From an uncultured Clostridia bacterium (GTDB lineage Bacteria > Bacillota > Clostridia > TANB77 > CAG-508): DNA of 61,964 bases. The DNA lies in assembly GCA_947167965.1 (NCBI GenBank), contig CAMVJW010000008.1, forward strand, positions 1 to 61,964, read 5' to 3'. Both the position numbers and the translations under genes were made by a program. The notes beneath the pieces are model-generated. The model was not told the origin of the DNA. It saw only the letters and a program-made list of their open reading frames with translations, and ran no database searches. This document shows positions 6,649 to 17,100 of the stretch, piece by piece. Numbering within the stretch: the stretch's first letter is position 1; each line of letters begins with the position of its first letter.

Positions 6649-7881
6649 TTATTTAAAATATAATAAAAAATTTATTATATTGAATAAAAGAATTACTACC
6701 AATACTGCAATAATTAATTTTGAAACATTTTCATTTTTTTCTATTTTTAATTCACTATATAAAATATTATACTTGTTTTTAACTTCATTATATAATCTAT
6801 CAAGTTCTAAAACCTCTTTTAGATAAGTATAATATAAGCTACCTATATCATCTGCTGTTATTTCTTGAATCCAAACATTTTTTGTAAAAAATATAAAATC
6901 TTTTCTTGTTTTTTCTATATCTTTTCCAAGTTTAAAATCATTATTTAATTTTTTTAAATAAACTTTAAGGTATAATCCTAAAATATATGTATATAGATAC
7001 TGATTTTCATATTCTGAAGTCAATGTATTATAATTATTAATGTCACATTCTGAGCATATCAAATTGCTACTTAGCTTAGATAATCCTATTTTTGAAAATT
7101 TTGAATTTGCAATTACTCTTGAATTTTCACTCATAACAGTATTTTTACTACTTTCGTGTGGTAATATATTTACATATTTATAAAAATCATTTTTTATATC
7201 TTCAAATGAAGTATTTGTATTCCAGTATTCTTGATTTATACATGTATAAGAAAATGTATAAAATCTTTCAGTATCAATATTAATTTTTAAAGCATCTATA
7301 TTAGGTCCAGTAATACTGTAAATAAATTCTTGAAATGCCTCGATATTTTCAAATGAATCAGCTTGAACTTTTATTTTTTCGTAGTTTTTTAGATTATTTC
7401 CTTCTTGATTTATATCTCTAAATTTATAATTAAAGTTTAAAACACTTGAAAAATTGTTATCATCTATTTTTGTCTTAAAATACAAAAAACAAATTCCTGT
7501 GTTAAATAGAACTATTCCTATTTTTCGTATATTAAAAAATATACTATTCTCATCTAACATTTTGCCTTGAATATCTTGGTTTAAATCATATTCAAATGTT
7601 ACACTATTATATTTTGCAAGTATTGCAGCTCTTGTTTCTAATGGTAGTTGTTTGAATTTTTTATATTTTTGTTTATCAGATAATTCAAACGTGCCGAATA
7701 AAAACTCTCTCATTTTAGGTAGGAAATGAGAATAAAGTTCTAAATCTTTATCTTTATCAAAAATCCTTAATCTAAATCTAGGATCCTTTAATAATTTCAA
7801 AACATATTTATCATATTTTTTTTCTTTTATAACAAATGTGTCTATAAAATATGTGTATTGGCATTTTGTCTTAAGTTCCAT
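6649..7881 (-). CDS. unknown protein with C-terminal membrane helix
   Basis: A 410-residue protein I do not recognise. It has a long mixed alpha/beta N-terminal region with a core strand block (about residues 115-135, IFFNIRKIGIVLFNTGICFL), then a helical, Lys/Glu-rich region from about 290 with a predicted coiled section. A single hydrophobic helix near the C-terminus (about 388-408) is followed by only a few residues. This resembles the topology of some CorA/RMD1-like proteins, but no family motif is secure. The ribosome site GGAG is close to the ATG. It follows a WG-repeat protein gene and precedes acpS in the same direction. Confidence 0.6.
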   Translation of the reverse strand: MELKTKCQYTYFIDTFVIKEKKYDKYVLKLLKDPRFRLRIFDKDKDLELYSHFLPKMREFLFGTFELSDKQKYKKFKQLPLETRAAILAKYNSVTFEYDLNQDIQGKMLDENSIFFNIRKIGIVLFNTGICFLYFKTKIDDNNFSSVLNFNYKFRDINQEGNNLKNYEKIKVQADSFENIEAFQEFIYSITGPNIDALKINIDTERFYTFSYTCINQEYWNTNTSFEDIKNDFYKYVNILPHESSKNTVMSENSRVIANSKFSKIGLSKLSSNLICSECDINNYNTLTSEYENQYLYTYILGLYLKVYLKKLNNDFKLGKDIEKTRKDFIFFTKNVWIQEITADDIGSLYYTYLKEVLELDRLYNEVKNKYNILYSELKIEKNENVSKLIIAVLVVILLFNIINFLLYFK

Positions 7882-7912
7882 TTTTTTCTCCTTTTAGCTT
7901 TTGTATATTGTT

Positions 7913-9424
7913 TTATTTATCACAATAGTAGTTCATGTTTAGGTCTAACCCTAAATGCCATTTTCCAATAAAGTTTATTTTTAAGTTTTCATTTAGATTA
8001 TAATGTGGCTCAATAATAACTTTTCCTTCACTATTTATACTTCCCCATAAGCCATCTTTTTTTACTGCAGCATATCCATATTTATTAAGTTCTGTTGCAT
8101 CATCATAAATATAGTCTACAACTACATTATCTTTACTATCTACAAATCCATATTTCCCATCTTTTTTGCTTAAAAATAATTTGTTATTGGTAAATATTTC
8201 AGATGATTTTTTTTCTTCAAATTTAAAATTATAATACTTATAATCATCTTCTACTTTAACCTTCAAATATCCATCTTTTGTGTTTATTTCTGAAACAATT
8301 CCAAATAATTTAACTTCAAAATTATTATTTAATAATGTTGATTTATAGTTTTCATCATCTGCTACATATATTCCAGCTTTGCTGTTATATGAAATATTTT
8401 TATAAGAGAACGCTATTTTTTCGTTTTGGTCTAAATCAATTACACCTTGTTTTCCATCTTTTTTTGCTACTAAAATATCTGCTGTCACTTCTTTTAAGTC
8501 TTCATAATTTGCTTCAATTTTAACTGTTCCATCAAAAAGCATATAACCAAATTTATTATTTTTCTCAAATACAACTCCAGAATTTCCAATTTGCTTAATT
8601 TTATCAAAATTCTCAGTTAATACTTTTTGAGTTTTATCAATTAATTGTTGTTTTCCGCCTTCTTCAATAACATAATATTTTTCACTATATATATTTTCTA
8701 TTTTTTCATAATTGTTTTCTAGTATTATATCTCCAGATGAACTTATAATTCCATATTTATTATCTTGGTTAACTGTAATATATCCATTTTGATAATCATC
8801 ACCAAAATTAATAATTTGAGTATATTCCGGTTTTAAAATAGTTGTTCCTTTATCATTTAGTAATCCATATTTTCCATCTTTTTGAACAATTATACTATTT
8901 TCAATTCCTTTAATTGTCTTAATATCATCATATATTATTTCTGATATTTCAGCTCCATTTAAGTTGATTAATCCCCATTTTCCATTTTTTTGTATTTTTA
9001 ATACATTTTTTTCATACCATAAGTTTCCATCTTTATCATAATTTTCTAATGCTTCAACTTTTTCATATCCAGTAAGTATTTCTTCATTTTTACTATTTAC
9101 TACTTTTGTCTTATATGAGCCATCTTCCTCATTAATGTTATATGTACATAAAAATACATCTTTTGAATTATCTATTAATATTGGCATTTCTTGATACATA
9201 GGTTCAATTACAACATTCCCATCTGTTCCAAGTATTCCCCATTTGTTATTTTCATATAATGCATAATAATTTATTATCTCTATTGGCTTACTATCTTTTG
9301 CCTTTGTTAATATATGTTTTAACATGAATATTCCAGCTATAATTGCTATAAAAACAAGTATTACAGCAAATACTTTTTTTAAATTTAGATGTGCTTCTTC
9401 TTCATATCTTCTTCCTCTTCCCAT
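7913..9424 (-). CDS. membrane-anchored WG-repeat protein
   Basis: A 503-residue protein with one N-terminal membrane helix (about 17-36) and then a chain of WG (KWG-type) beta repeats: NKWGILG, GKWGLIN, GKYGLLND, NKYGIIS, NKFGYMLFDG, GKQGVID, GKYGFVDS, GLWGSINS. The topology suggests an extracytoplasmic beta-propeller-like or solenoid domain tethered to the membrane. Function unknown; WG repeats are common in large surface proteins of Clostridia and Bacteroidetes. The last repeat is followed by a short non-repeat end (KWHLGLDLNMNYY). A second WG-repeat protein is encoded 2.3 kb upstream. Confidence 0.82.
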   Translation of the reverse strand: MGRGRRYEEEAHLNLKKVFAVILVFIAIIAGIFMLKHILTKAKDSKPIEIINYYALYENNKWGILGTDGNVVIEPMYQEMPILIDNSKDVFLCTYNINEEDGSYKTKVVNSKNEEILTGYEKVEALENYDKDGNLWYEKNVLKIQKNGKWGLINLNGAEISEIIYDDIKTIKGIENSIIVQKDGKYGLLNDKGTTILKPEYTQIINFGDDYQNGYITVNQDNKYGIISSSGDIILENNYEKIENIYSEKYYVIEEGGKQQLIDKTQKVLTENFDKIKQIGNSGVVFEKNNKFGYMLFDGTVKIEANYEDLKEVTADILVAKKDGKQGVIDLDQNEKIAFSYKNISYNSKAGIYVADDENYKSTLLNNNFEVKLFGIVSEINTKDGYLKVKVEDDYKYYNFKFEEKKSSEIFTNNKLFLSKKDGKYGFVDSKDNVVVDYIYDDATELNKYGYAAVKKDGLWGSINSEGKVIIEPHYNLNENLKINFIGKWHLGLDLNMNYYCDK

Positions 9425-9548
9425 AATTCCTCCATTAAATCCTATAATAATACAAAATTATTCTACTATAAAAAAATATTGTTGTCAATGCGGAAACTTG
9501 AATTTGAGCGTTTGAAAATTGAACAGTTATCTCTTTCATTTTTTTAAT

Positions 9549-10415
9549 TTAAAAAGGAAATCCATTCCCAGTTCTACTCCAATTTCCTAATACTTCTCTG
9601 GAATTTGCAACAATTAAAAAAGCTTCTGAATCTATTTGCTTTATTTGTTTTTTTAATTCAATCAAATCATTCCTTCCGACAGCACACATTAATACCATCT
9701 TTTTAGTATTAGTAAACATTCCTTTCCCATATAATCCTGTAACACCTCTTTGTATCTTATTGTTTATTATTTTAGCAATTTCTTCATTTTTTTCTGAAAC
9801 TATAAAAATAAGTTTTGTAAAATAAATTCCTTCAAACAAAATATCTATAATTTTCCCCATTAAATATATTGTTATAGCAGAATATAATCCAATCTCTATT
9901 TTTCTAAAAAATATTGTATTTAATAAAATTATTATGCTATCTATAATAATTATTAGACTACTTGTTTTAAAATTATTTTTATATCTTTTTATTATTATGC
10001 TTAATAAATCAGATCCTCCAGTTGAAGCTTGTCCCCTTAGAATTAGTGCGGTTCCCACTCCCGTAAGCAATCCTCCATATATACATGCTAAAATTTTATC
10101 ATTTGTAATTGGCTCAACTACATCTAATAAATCAATAAATATAGAATAAAAAATTGTTCCTATTATAGATTTAATTAAAAATCCCTTTCCTATCTTATAG
10201 GTTGCAACAGTAAATAAGGGTAAGTTTAATAAAAAAATTGTTAGTCCTACAGGTATATTAAACAAATAATATAAAATAGTTCCAATTCCTGAAAAACCTC
10301 CAGATGATAATTCATTTGGAAGTAAAAAAAGAGAAACAGCTGTTGCCATTATAAATGATCCAACAATTGTTTCTATTATTTCAAATACAAATTTGTTTTT
10401 TATTTTATTTTTCAC
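9549..10415 (-). CDS. YitT family membrane protein (DUF161/DUF2179)
   Basis: A roughly 288-residue multi-pass membrane protein of the YitT family: five to six hydrophobic helices containing the conserved PNELSSGGFSGIGTILYYLF and RGQASTGGSDLLSIII segments, followed by the cytosolic DUF2179 domain (YTFK-like IFIVSEKNEEIAKII and RGVTGLYGKGMFT). Transport or signalling roles are suspected but not proven. I chose the GTG at 10415, which has GGAG nine bases upstream; an upstream TTG/ATG at 10433-10428 has no ribosome site. Confidence 0.88.
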   Translation of the reverse strand: MKNKIKNKFVFEIIETIVGSFIMATAVSLFLLPNELSSGGFSGIGTILYYLFNIPVGLTIFLLNLPLFTVATYKIGKGFLIKSIIGTIFYSIFIDLLDVVEPITNDKILACIYGGLLTGVGTALILRGQASTGGSDLLSIIIKRYKNNFKTSSLIIIIDSIIILLNTIFFRKIEIGLYSAITIYLMGKIIDILFEGIYFTKLIFIVSEKNEEIAKIINNKIQRGVTGLYGKGMFTNTKKMVLMCAVGRNDLIELKKQIKQIDSEAFLIVANSREVLGNWSRTGNGFPF

Positions 10416-10511
10416 TAATATCAGCTCCATCAATAGTATTTGTATTTATTATATTTTTATTCATTTTTAAGTCTTTAAAACTATAATAATAAAATTATAT
10501 TTTTCCTAATT

Positions 10512-11654
10512 CTATTGATTTCTTAATTTTTTTACTGATTCTGCTATATTCTTTATTAAATAATCTACTTCTTCTTTAGTATTAAAGTCACCAAATGTAA
10601 CTCTTATTGCTCCATTTATCCATTCAGATTCCACACCTATCGCATTTAATACATGTGATGGTGTTGGTTCTTTAGAGTTACAAGCCGACCCACCTGATGC
10701 GCATATTCCACTGTTATCCAATTCTAATAACAAATCACTACTGTTAATATTTTTAAATGATATATTGCTATTTCCTGGCAATCTTGCATTTACTGCTCCA
10801 TTAATTTTTGTATCTGGAATAGTAGTGATAATATTTTCAACATAGTAGTTTTTAAGTTCTTTTAATTTTCTAATATGATTATCTAAATCTGAGTTTACCA
10901 TTTCTGCTGCTTTTCCAAATCCTACAATTCCTGGTACATTTTCTGTGCTTGCTCTTATATTTTTTTCTTGATGTCCACCATTTAAAAACTTCTCAATTTC
11001 AATATTTTCACTTATATAAAGTGCTCCCACTCCTTTTGGACCATATATTTTATGTGATGATATAGATAACATGTCAATATTCATTTTCTTTACATCAATT
11101 TTTACATTTCCAACAGCCTGAACTGCATCTGTATGAAATATTATATTTTTAGATTTTGCAGTTTCTGCAATATCTTCTATTGGCTCTATTGTTCCAATTT
11201 CATTGTTTGCAAACATTATACTTATTAGTATTGTATCTTCTCTAATTGAATTTCTAAGCTCATTTAAATCTATAAATCCATTTTTGTCTACATTTAAATA
11301 TGTTATTTCAAATCCTTGTTTTTCTAAAAACTTACAGGATTCTAAAACAGCTAAATGCTCAATTTTAGATGTTATAATATGTTTTCCTTTATATTGGTTT
11401 TTATATGCTATTCCTTTTATTGCCATATTATCCGCTTCTGTACCAGATCCAACAAAATAAATCTCATTTTTTTTACATCCAATCAAATCTGCAAGTTGCT
11501 TTCTTGCTTTTTCAATTGCCTTTTTTGAATTTCTCCCTAACGAATAAATAGATGAGGGATTACCATATTCTTCACTAAAATATGGTATCATCTCATCTAT
11601 AACTTCTTTTTTTACTTTTGTAGTTGCAGAATTATCAAAATAATAAATACTCAT
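10512..11654 (-). CDS. cysteine desulfurase, NifS/IscS type
   Basis: A 380-residue class V aminotransferase-fold enzyme that takes sulfur from cysteine for Fe-S clusters and tRNA thiolation. Visible marks: YYFDNSATT at the start, the pyridoxal-phosphate lysine in ISSHKIYGPKG, HTDAVQAVG, and the sulfur-accepting cysteine in ICASGGSACNS. Length is normal for the NifS/IscS class. Start set at the ATG at 11654, with GGGG eight bases upstream; a GTG six bases further upstream is possible. No iscU, iscR or thiI gene lies beside it here, so the assigned partner pathway is open. Confidence 0.93.
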   Translation of the reverse strand: MSIYYFDNSATTKVKKEVIDEMIPYFSEEYGNPSSIYSLGRNSKKAIEKARKQLADLIGCKKNEIYFVGSGTEADNMAIKGIAYKNQYKGKHIITSKIEHLAVLESCKFLEKQGFEITYLNVDKNGFIDLNELRNSIREDTILISIMFANNEIGTIEPIEDIAETAKSKNIIFHTDAVQAVGNVKIDVKKMNIDMLSISSHKIYGPKGVGALYISENIEIEKFLNGGHQEKNIRASTENVPGIVGFGKAAEMVNSDLDNHIRKLKELKNYYVENIITTIPDTKINGAVNARLPGNSNISFKNINSSDLLLELDNSGICASGGSACNSKEPTPSHVLNAIGVESEWINGAIRVTFGDFNTKEEVDYLIKNIAESVKKLRNQ

Positions 11655-11696
11655 AAACACATCCCCTTTTTGTGTTTATTATATTCATTTTTTTAT

Positions 11697-13280
11697 TTAT
11701 TGTTCTTCTGATGAATAATAAACATCATCTGAATTAATCCAAATTTTCTTGTAATTTTTTATATTATCTGGAAATTTTTTATCTTGTATAGTTGAAATAT
11801 CTTGTATTATTTCTCCATCATTATTTAAATATATTTTATTGTTTTCAGAATTAATAATAAGATAATCATCTTTTATGTTTAAACTATAATTTGATGCAGT
11901 TTCTGTTCCAAATCCTCCTAATTGATCTATTTCAGCATTTAATCTAGATGTTTTTACACTTGCAACCTTTTCTAGTTTTTTAGAATAGAATTCAATTATA
12001 CCATCTGAATCATTTGTTTGAATAATATTTTTATCCTTAATTTTTTGTAAAGATTCATATTTTAATTCAAATATAGTTTCTTCTTTATCATTTATTATCC
12101 CTAATTTTCCTTCATCATTTTTTGCTATAAAGTAGTTATCAAATAAATATTCAATATATCTATATTTTTCAGATACTATTTGAGTATCATTTTTATTAAT
12201 AACTCCATAATATGTAATATTATTATTAAGTATGGTTGAAATTCGGTAATTTTCATTTGATGTATTATATATTCTTCTGTTAAAATTCATGTTTACTTTA
12301 TTTCCATAAACATCATATACTATATTTTCTGTACCAGATTTTGCATAAAAATATACTCCATCATCAATTAATTCTTCATTTTTTGGTTCAATTATTATTT
12401 TACCATTTAAATTAGCTACTCCATATTTTTGATTTTTTTGGAATATAACACAGTTAGTTGTTTCTGAGTATATTATATCTTGATAATCTTTTTTCAATAT
12501 TTCTTTTGTATTATTATATAAACCAAATTTTCCGTTTTCTGATGCTATTAAATAAACATCCTTTTTATCTTTTCTAGGTAATCTCATTATTTCATTATAT
12601 TTTACCTCTAAAATAGTTTTGCCTTTATAATCAACATATCCATATCTATGTCCATCATCTGTTATATTTTCTATGATAAAACCTGATTTTTTATAGTCTT
12701 CATCCTCATTAAAATAATTATCAGATGATACAACATCATATTTTGTATCTACTAGAATATTTCCTTTAATATCTATAACACCTTTTTTGTTATCTTTTGA
12801 TACTAATAATTTTCCTTCTGTTGGTTGTAGGTTTTCAATAGACTCATATACATTTTTTGTTATCTTTCTACCTTTAAAATCCATTAACCCACATTTTCCA
12901 TCTTTGTAATATATTAAAACACTTTTTTCGTAATTTAAAGCATCCGCAACATTTTTTAGTTTTATAGGCATAACTTTTTCATATTCTGAAAATAGCTTTT
13001 CCCCTTTAGAATTTAATACTATTCCTTCTTTACCATTATAACAAATAAAAATATCTTTATCTAAATTTGGAATTACCACCCCTGAATATGTAGCATTAAT
13101 GATTTTATTTCCATCTTTATCTATTACTCCATAATTATTATTCTCTTTATAGCGGTAATATTTATATTCTGATATTTTCTCTATTTCGTAATTGTATTTA
13201 TTTAAAGATTTATTTATTATAAAAAAAGCTCCTGCTATTATTAAACAAATAATTATTAAAATTATAACACGTTTTTTCAT
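11697..13280 (-). CDS. membrane-anchored WG-repeat protein
   Basis: A 527-residue protein with an N-terminal membrane helix (about 4-24, IILIIICLIIAGAFFII) and an extracytoplasmic region of WG-type repeats: NNYGVIDKDG, GKEGIVLNS, GKCGLMDFKG, NKKGVIDIKG, HRYGYVDYKG, GKFGLYN, QKYGVANLNG, GKLGIINDK. It resembles the 503-residue protein at 7913-9424 in layout but the two are clearly diverged, so an old duplication is likely. Function unknown. It is followed after 42 bases by the cysteine desulfurase gene. One copy of a ~100-base direct repeat lies just upstream. Confidence 0.82.
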   Translation of the reverse strand: MKKRVIILIIICLIIAGAFFIINKSLNKYNYEIEKISEYKYYRYKENNNYGVIDKDGNKIINATYSGVVIPNLDKDIFICYNGKEGIVLNSKGEKLFSEYEKVMPIKLKNVADALNYEKSVLIYYKDGKCGLMDFKGRKITKNVYESIENLQPTEGKLLVSKDNKKGVIDIKGNILVDTKYDVVSSDNYFNEDEDYKKSGFIIENITDDGHRYGYVDYKGKTILEVKYNEIMRLPRKDKKDVYLIASENGKFGLYNNTKEILKKDYQDIIYSETTNCVIFQKNQKYGVANLNGKIIIEPKNEELIDDGVYFYAKSGTENIVYDVYGNKVNMNFNRRIYNTSNENYRISTILNNNITYYGVINKNDTQIVSEKYRYIEYLFDNYFIAKNDEGKLGIINDKEETIFELKYESLQKIKDKNIIQTNDSDGIIEFYSKKLEKVASVKTSRLNAEIDQLGGFGTETASNYSLNIKDDYLIINSENNKIYLNNDGEIIQDISTIQDKKFPDNIKNYKKIWINSDDVYYSSEEQ

Positions 13281-13328
13281 TTGATTCTCCTTATTCTTTT
13301 AAATGTATTACTATAATACAATAACTAA

Positions 13329-13430
13329 ATTATAATTTCAAGCATTTTAATTTGATTTATTATTAATAAATTAAAAAATAAGATTTTATAAGTATTAAAA
13401 AATCTTACAAAATCTTATTTTATTTTTAAT
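13329..13430. repeat. direct repeat, copy 1, flanking the TA module
   Basis: About 100 bases nearly identical to 14059-14160 (730 bases apart); only scattered single differences are seen. It contains the same terminator-like inverted repeat (AAAATAAGATTTT with AAAATCTTATTTT). Between the two copies lies only the ParE-type toxin-antitoxin pair. The rest of 13281-13484 shows no other feature. Confidence 0.85.
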
Positions 13431-13484
13431 TGTTTTTTCTTCTATATTTTCAAAAAAGAAAAAGTAACATTCTATTTTTAAAAG

Positions 13485-13796
13485 CTATTTTTCATTATTA
13501 AAATAATCTTTTATGTATTTATATTTTTCGTGTATATTTTGGCGATGATGAACAACTGATATAATTAAAATAGTATTTTCTTTTATATAGTAAAAAATTC
13601 TATGTTGTTCATGTATAAACTGTCTTATTATTAATCCATTTACATATGAATATATTTTACCTAAATATGGTTGATCAATTAAAAGACTAACATTATTAAT
13701 TATATTTGAAATATACTCGTTAGGATGTTGCATTTTTGAGTAATTTTTAAATTCTTTCAAATCTGAAATTGCAGAACTAGTCCAAATTAATTCCAT
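13485..13796 (-). CDS. RelE/ParE family toxin
   Basis: A 103-residue RelE/ParE-fold protein. It starts MELIWTSSAISDLKEFKNY, the usual ParE first strand and helix, and includes a VNGLIIRQF strand and a RIFYYI strand, ending with ISVVHHRQN. ParE proteins inhibit gyrase; RelE proteins cleave ribosomal mRNA. The sequence looks closer to ParE, but the target cannot be decided. Its start overlaps the antitoxin gene by ten bases, so both are co-translated. Confidence 0.85.
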   Translation of the reverse strand: MELIWTSSAISDLKEFKNYSKMQHPNEYISNIINNVSLLIDQPYLGKIYSYVNGLIIRQFIHEQHRIFYYIKENTILIISVVHHRQNIHEKYKYIKDYFNNEK

Positions 13797-13960
13797 TTTT
13801 CAATCTCCTTTAATAGCTCTTCGGTAGAAAGTCCAGAATTATTCTGCGAATCCTTTATTCCTTTTTCAATTTTTAGTCGTATATATATTGCTTCAATAAT
13901 ATCGTCGAATGTGGCAGTATCAGGTAAAGTATTTGTAACTTCCATAACTAATTCTTTCAT
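13787..13960 (-). CDS. ParE-associated antitoxin
   Basis: A 57-residue protein (start ATG at 13960, GGAGGGG upstream; an ATG at 13975 sits within that ribosome site). It begins MKELVMEVTNTLPDTATFDDIIEAIYIR and ends with an acidic-Leu helix LSTEELLKEIEKW, the layout of short antitoxins paired with ParE toxins: N-terminal regulatory part and C-terminal toxin wrap. The gene overlaps the toxin gene by ten bases. Confidence 0.8.
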   Translation of the reverse strand: MKELVMEVTNTLPDTATFDDIIEAIYIRLKIEKGIKDSQNNSGLSTEELLKEIEKWN

Positions 13961-13999
13961 TGATTTCCCCTCCAAATTCTAATAATATTTATATAATAT

Positions 14000-14029
14000 A
14001 TTATAGCATATTTAATACAAATAATGCAA
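14000..14029 (-). promoter_or_regulatory. toxin-antitoxin promoter
   Basis: On the minus strand, -35 TTGCAT (14024-14029), an 18-base spacer, and a perfect -10 TATAAT (14000-14005), 40 bases upstream of the antitoxin start. Confidence 0.6.
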
Positions 14030-14058
14030 AAAAATATTCAAGATAATACAATATCTAT

Positions 14059-14160
14059 ATTATAATTTCAAGCATTTTAAATTGATTTATTATTAATAAA
14101 TTAAAAAATAAGATTTTATAAGTATTTAAAAATCTTACAAAATCTTATTTTATCTTAATT
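14059..14160. repeat. direct repeat, copy 2, with adhesin terminator
   Basis: Second copy of the ~100-base repeat (first at 13329-13430). It holds the inverted repeat AAAATAAGATTTT (14105-14117) and AAAATCTTATTTT (14139-14151), which on the minus strand makes a stem followed by Ts and acts as the terminator of the thioester adhesin gene. The repeat reaches the last lysine codons of that gene. Confidence 0.85.
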
Positions 14161-17100
14161 ATTTTTTCTTTTTTATTTTCATTAAAATTAAAATAGTAAT
14201 AAATCCTAATGCTGATACACATAATCCAATTATATAATTTGTATAATTTTTATTCTCGCCTGTTTTTGGATAAATAGCAATCACTGCATCATCATTATCA
14301 GCTTCATTTTCGCCTCTTACTATATAATTACCAGATTTACAATTATTAAGAGGAGTAAATGTTACATTTTTGATTTCTATTATTTCTGTAAATGAACCCC
14401 ATCCCATAGATTCATCGAAATTGCCTAATAATCTAGTTATAGAAAGATCATAAACTGGTGTTTCATAATTTCCTAAATTTGCATTTTTAGGTGTTAACTC
14501 TTTATTAATTTCTATAATTGATGATTTATATTTTTTATTGTTATTAATTACTGTATCAGAAAAATATGTTGGATTATTTCCATCACCTATAATATTTACT
14601 TCATTATTATATTTACCATCATCACCATCAATATAGTCTACTATTTTAGTAACTGTTGTAGTTACTAAGTTTTGTTTATCTGTACCATATAAATAGTAAT
14701 CTCTTGTAGCATAATCTAATTCAGAATTATTTATTATACTAAGTTTATAATCTACTTCTACAGAAGATCCATATAGATTTGATTTGTCTATCTCTAATTT
14801 TGAATAATTGTCCTGTAATCCAACAACATATTCTGACATATTTTGATCTAATGGATTTCCATTTATAATAGTTGTACCATTTTGTAATGTAAGTTTTAAA
14901 TTATTAATAACTTTTTTAAGCTCTAATTCAACATGTGGTCTTTCAATTATTCCAAAGTCTAATTTTGAACAATTTGAATTTAGCTTTCTGTTACCATTTG
15001 AATCATATTCATCATTATGTGCAATTTCTTTATTTTTTACATATTCAAAATTGATATCCGATATTGGACTTATTGCATTTAAAACAAATCGTTCTTGACT
15101 TGTTGAATGATTTATAACCTTATCTGATGTTTGTCTGTAATTTATAATATCATCTATTTTCTGAGTAATATTACCATTTTCGTCTATAGTATATCCTATT
15201 GAATCTACTGCTATAGAATATTCATTTTGGTTATCCATATTATCTATAAACCATTGTTTTTCATTAGATAAATCATTTTTCATAGTTCTTATTGTAGATT
15301 TATAGTTACTTGTATTTATTTTAGTTCCATTTATTGATGTTTCAACATTTACATCTATATCATTTCCTTGCATATCTTTATATTTTATTGAGCCATCTCC
15401 ATATATAAATTGTAAATAATATCTTCCTGGAACTACTCCTTGCAATTCATAATATCCATTTTCATTTACATCTACTAATCCTGCTGTTTTATCTACTATC
15501 CATTTTCCATCAGCATCTTGTTTCAAATCCCCATTATATGTATTTGCAATATTTCCAGTGTTTGCATCAATTAATGCAACTTTTAAATTTGATACTTTAT
15601 TTTCTCCTTCATCAAGAATTCCATTTCCTAATCTTTCATTCGGATTTTCCGATGCTTTTGAATCTTCAAATACTGTTCCTGATAACTTTCTATTATCAAA
15701 TAATTTCCAAAGTATATATAAGGATGCATCTTCTTTTATATCATCTATACTATAATGAGTATAATTTTCTTCATTTTGCCAGTTTTTGTCTTGTCTTTCA
15801 TATTTATGATATCCATGAGTTGTAGTTTTTGTAGGAGCTGACTTAAATCTTGTATTATAATCTTCCTCTGAAATTGTTAATAAATCTGTTAAAGCATTGT
15901 CTGTAACTTTAAATTCTAAATATACTTGTTCAGTCTGACCTGGTCCTATACCAGAATTGCCTTCTTTAAATGATTTAGATGAATTATTAATATCAAAAAT
16001 TGCTTTGTCATTTTCTTGATGCCATAATCCAAAGTCATTTGAAATATTTGGATCATCTCCATCTAAAACATCATAACTTAATTGATATCTATATTGGTCA
16101 AAAGTATTTTCAAATTGAGTTATATACAAAGCATTTTCACTATAATTATCAATCCAATCCATTGATGTTAAATTATTAACAACCATTTTATATACAACAT
16201 ATACTCTGTATTCGTCTGATGGATTTTGATTTGCTAAATTGTATTTTATATCACATGGATAAATACCTTGAGTAAATGTTCTATCCACTTTTTCTTCTCT
16301 CACTGTGGATACACCTTGAGCTACCCCTTGTTCTGTTACAGCATTTTCTCCATATTTATATGTAAATGTATAATTTCCCTTTACTATCTTAATATATTCT
16401 AATTGTTCTGTAACTGTATAAGTTGGATTATATTTTTTTAGCAATCCAAAATTTATGTTTTCTATACAACTATCTTTTTCATTATAATATGCTCCAAGTA
16501 GCCTATCTCCATCATTTCCATTATATGTTATAGCTCTTCCTGGATATGCTCCATTTACTTCATTTTGAATATTCATATCATATAACTCTAAATCGTTTAT
16601 TTCTTCTGCTTGTGCTTTAGAATTAACTCTCATATCATTTCCAACTAATGGCTTTATTATCGTATATTCTTTGTTGTTGTATAAAAACTCTACAAAGCAG
16701 TCTTCACTTACTTCTTTATAAATCAACTTACTTCCATCATTTTTTTCTTTAAATTCATATTCTCCATTTTTATTAGTTGTTGTTTCTGCTAATAATTCAC
16801 TCTGTTTGTTTCCTTGTTTTTTGTATAATTTAACTTGTATTCCTTCTAATAATCTATCATTATTATTATTATCATATATATTATTATAATCGTTTATTTT
16901 TCCTGATAAGTTTTCTTCCCAAACAAATCCCTTAATTGTTACATAATTATAGTTTATAATTGTTGTATCCACTTTATTATTATCTTTTGTTACTTCTGAA
17001 TTGCCTTGATATACCCATTTTGCATTTTTATCTATTGAACTAGATCCTGGAGCTTGTTTCATATATCCATCTTGTAATTCCATCTTATAACCATCAATTG

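Noticed and set aside
15538..15825. Plus-strand open frames inside the giant adhesin and stalk genes
   Set aside because: They are hydrophobic antisense frames that arise from the codon bias of the real minus-strand genes; none has a ribosome site or family pattern.
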